From RPQK01 sp041946865 (lineage in GTDB: Bacteria > Acidobacteriota > UBA6911 > RPQK01), in contig JBHGBF010000329.1 of assembly GCA_041946865.1 (NCBI GenBank), forward strand, positions 1 to 5,866: a stretch of 5,866 nt of DNA, read 5' to 3'. Position numbers and translations under genes: made by a program. Below the pieces are notes generated by a model that searched no databases, was not told the DNA's origin, and saw only the letters and a program-made list of their open reading frames with translations. Positions 4,731-5,866 of this stretch are shown here, piece by piece (position 1 is the first letter of the stretch; the number at the start of each line of letters is the position of its first letter).

Positions 4731-5849
4731 CATGCTCCAAGCACTGAATGTAAAGGCGAACGCGTGGGTGGAGTAGCCGCCCGAATAAGTAAAGGTCAAG
4801 CTGCCCGATGAGTCCGTCAGGCAGAGGCCATTCGTGCAGGTATCTCCCGTGATGGTGTCAGGGGCAGCAACGCCGTCCAGCTTGAACTGGTAGTAACGGT
4901 TGGAGGCCAAATCGCCGATGGTGTAGACCGTGGAGGTAGCAGTGGTCGAAGAAGCGGTCCACTGCTTGTTTTTCGTGCCCGTGGTTAGCCAGGAGTCAAT
5001 CGTGAGGTTTAGAAATTCGCTGTAATCGCCTTCGGGAAAGTCGCCTACCGGTCTGACGTTGAGATTTGCCGAGGGAGTGCTGGACGTGGCCGTGGTATAG
5101 CGGTATTTGCCGTCCGAGTAGATTCTGATGGAAGCAGTAGTGTCAACCAGATGACTGCCGATGGTGTATGGCGGCTGGTATTCGTAGGCACCGATGTCCG
5201 GCGCTCCATAAACGTTAAGACCCAGATAGTCGGTAAGGCGACCAACCACGCTACCCCCGGCGTCTATTAGAGACGACCGGTAATACGGCCTGTAATCCGC
5301 CGTATCCGTGAACGAGCGGGTCCAGATGTCATCGCCTTCCGCATCCGTCCACTCACCGGAAGTCATCACCTCCGAAGCCACATCCGCCATGGAGGCCACC
5401 GTCACATTGTAGAGACTTGCATACTTCATAACTTCATCCAGAAACCAGCCGAACTCCTCGGCTGTGATCTCGCCATTGTGAAAGTAGGTCTGAAGGTAGA
5501 CACCGTTGGACGCCCGGGTTACAAGTACCCGAGCCGCTTGCTCAACGCGGCTTCTTTTCTCTTGGCTAGTCAGTGAATCGTAGCCCGTACCCTTGACTGC
5601 GCCATACCCGAGGATCGCTGACGCATCGTACAATCCTACCGTTTCAATGGTTGCCCCAGATTGGTTAACTCCTGAATTTTCCCGGGCGGCCCAAATGTTG
5701 GTGTAAGTTCTGATCCAGTTGACCGCGGCAGCGGTAGAAGAATTGAAAGGGAAGGTCCAGCTGCGCGTGATGTAAGCCGAACTGCTCGGGTCCTCGTGAA
5801 TAGCTGCTTCTAGCGGTACTTTCCTAGTTATCTGATGGGGTGACCTCAA
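4725..5849 (-). CDS. Large exported surface protein fragment: deacetylase-like module, beta-helix tail and C-terminal beta domain
   Basis: The frame from TTG 5849 to TGA 4725 encodes 374 residues. Residues about 25-160 (TRSWTFPFNSSTAAAVNWIR, LYDASAILGYGA, YFHNGEITAEEFGWFLDEV, VTVASMADVASEV) resemble the second half of a NodB/polysaccharide-deacetylase-like barrel, with His124 a possible relic of a metal or substrate site. Residues 190-225 (SSLIDAGG...YGAPDIGAYEYQ) are the usual last turn of a right-handed beta-helix surface protein. Residues 226-368 form a Thr/Ser-rich beta domain with C338/C343 and end in GSLTFTYSGGYSTHAFAF. TTG 5849 is unlikely to be the true start: the preceding codons hit TAA (5861-5859), there is no signal peptide, and homology seems to begin mid-domain. 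The last codons (M L stop) fall in the putative insertion. It is thus a fragment at both ends. Enzymatic role is low confidence; exported surface protein is fairly sure. Confidence 0.62.
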   Translation of the reverse strand: MRSPHQITRKVPLEAAIHEDPSSSAYITRSWTFPFNSSTAAAVNWIRTYTNIWAARENSGVNQSGATIETVGLYDASAILGYGAVKGTGYDSLTSQEKRSRVEQAARVLVTRASNGVYLQTYFHNGEITAEEFGWFLDEVMKYASLYNVTVASMADVASEVMTSGEWTDAEGDDIWTRSFTDTADYRPYYRSSLIDAGGSVVGRLTDYLGLNVYGAPDIGAYEYQPPYTIGSHLVDTTASIRIYSDGKYRYTTATSSTPSANLNVRPVGDFPEGDYSEFLNLTIDSWLTTGTKNKQWTASSTTATSTVYTIGDLASNRYYQFKLDGVAAPDTITGDTCTNGLCLTDSSGSLTFTYSGGYSTHAFAFTFSAWSML

Positions 5850-5866
5850 CTCTTTGATTTATAGAC

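Noticed and set aside
4391..4811. Overlapping frames across the broken surface locus (minus 4391-4744, minus 4519-4740, plus 4137-4811)
   Set aside because: Part of each runs out of frame through the FN3 coding region or the putative insertion; none shows a domain, a ribosome binding site or plausible protein composition.
1..5866. CRISPR array, tRNA or rRNA genes
   Set aside because: No regularly spaced repeats and no cloverleaf or rRNA-like stretches were seen on either strand; the repeats found are isolated pairs.

Overview
The window looks like an accessory region of a bacterial genome or metagenome contig in which every gene I can support reads on the minus strand. It has two unlike halves. 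The right half (about 3399-5849) encodes fragments of secreted, Ser/Thr/Gly/Asn-rich, multidomain surface proteins: a deacetylase-like module, a beta-helix tail ending in DIGAYEYQ, fibronectin type III (FN3) repeats and a duplicated TIYLISG...GFATM motif. From memory, this architecture resembles surface proteins of Candidate Phyla Radiation (Patescibacteria, e.g. Parcubacteria) genomes; I could not search to confirm this. The left half (1-3274) is a mobile or defence-like module.

Layout in minus-strand transcription order (right to left). (1) 4725-5849: C-terminal part of a large surface protein; its N-terminus is missing and its last codons run into foreign-looking sequence. (2) About 4545-4730: a short segment with imperfect terminal inverted repeats (CTGTGAAAA / CTGGGAAAA) and no coding potential that interrupts the surface-protein coding sequence. 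(3) 3399-4544: the C-terminal part of a surface protein, starting in the middle of an FN3 domain with no usable start codon. (4) 3275-3398: intergenic region with a candidate extended -10 promoter and two hairpins. (5) 3095-3274: a 59-residue protein. (6) 648-3098: an 816-residue SMC/Rad50-like ATPase whose ATG overlaps the stop of the small gene (ATGA). (7) 528-647: a second intergenic region with a candidate promoter, a 7-bp perfect inverted repeat and a 10-bp direct repeat. (8) 324-518/527: a 64-67 residue small protein. (9) 59-256: the first 66 codons of a serine recombinase, cut off exactly where a TG-starting IS21-type end begins. (10) 1-58: that IS end, with two copies of a GGAAT...CCAAATT repeat.

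The most interesting unit is the coupled pair at 3095-3274 and 648-3098. The ATPase has a complete ABC-type head (Walker A, Walker B, switch His), a CPLC zinc-hook-like motif between helical arms, and an unusual C-terminal extension of about 170 residues made of a helical domain followed by a Cys-rich zinc ribbon. A tiny translationally coupled partner, a recombinase gene next door and an IS insertion are the usual setting of anti-phage or other conflict systems. The function is inferred from architecture and context only; I do not recognise it as a named system. The recombinase is very probably inactive as it stands.
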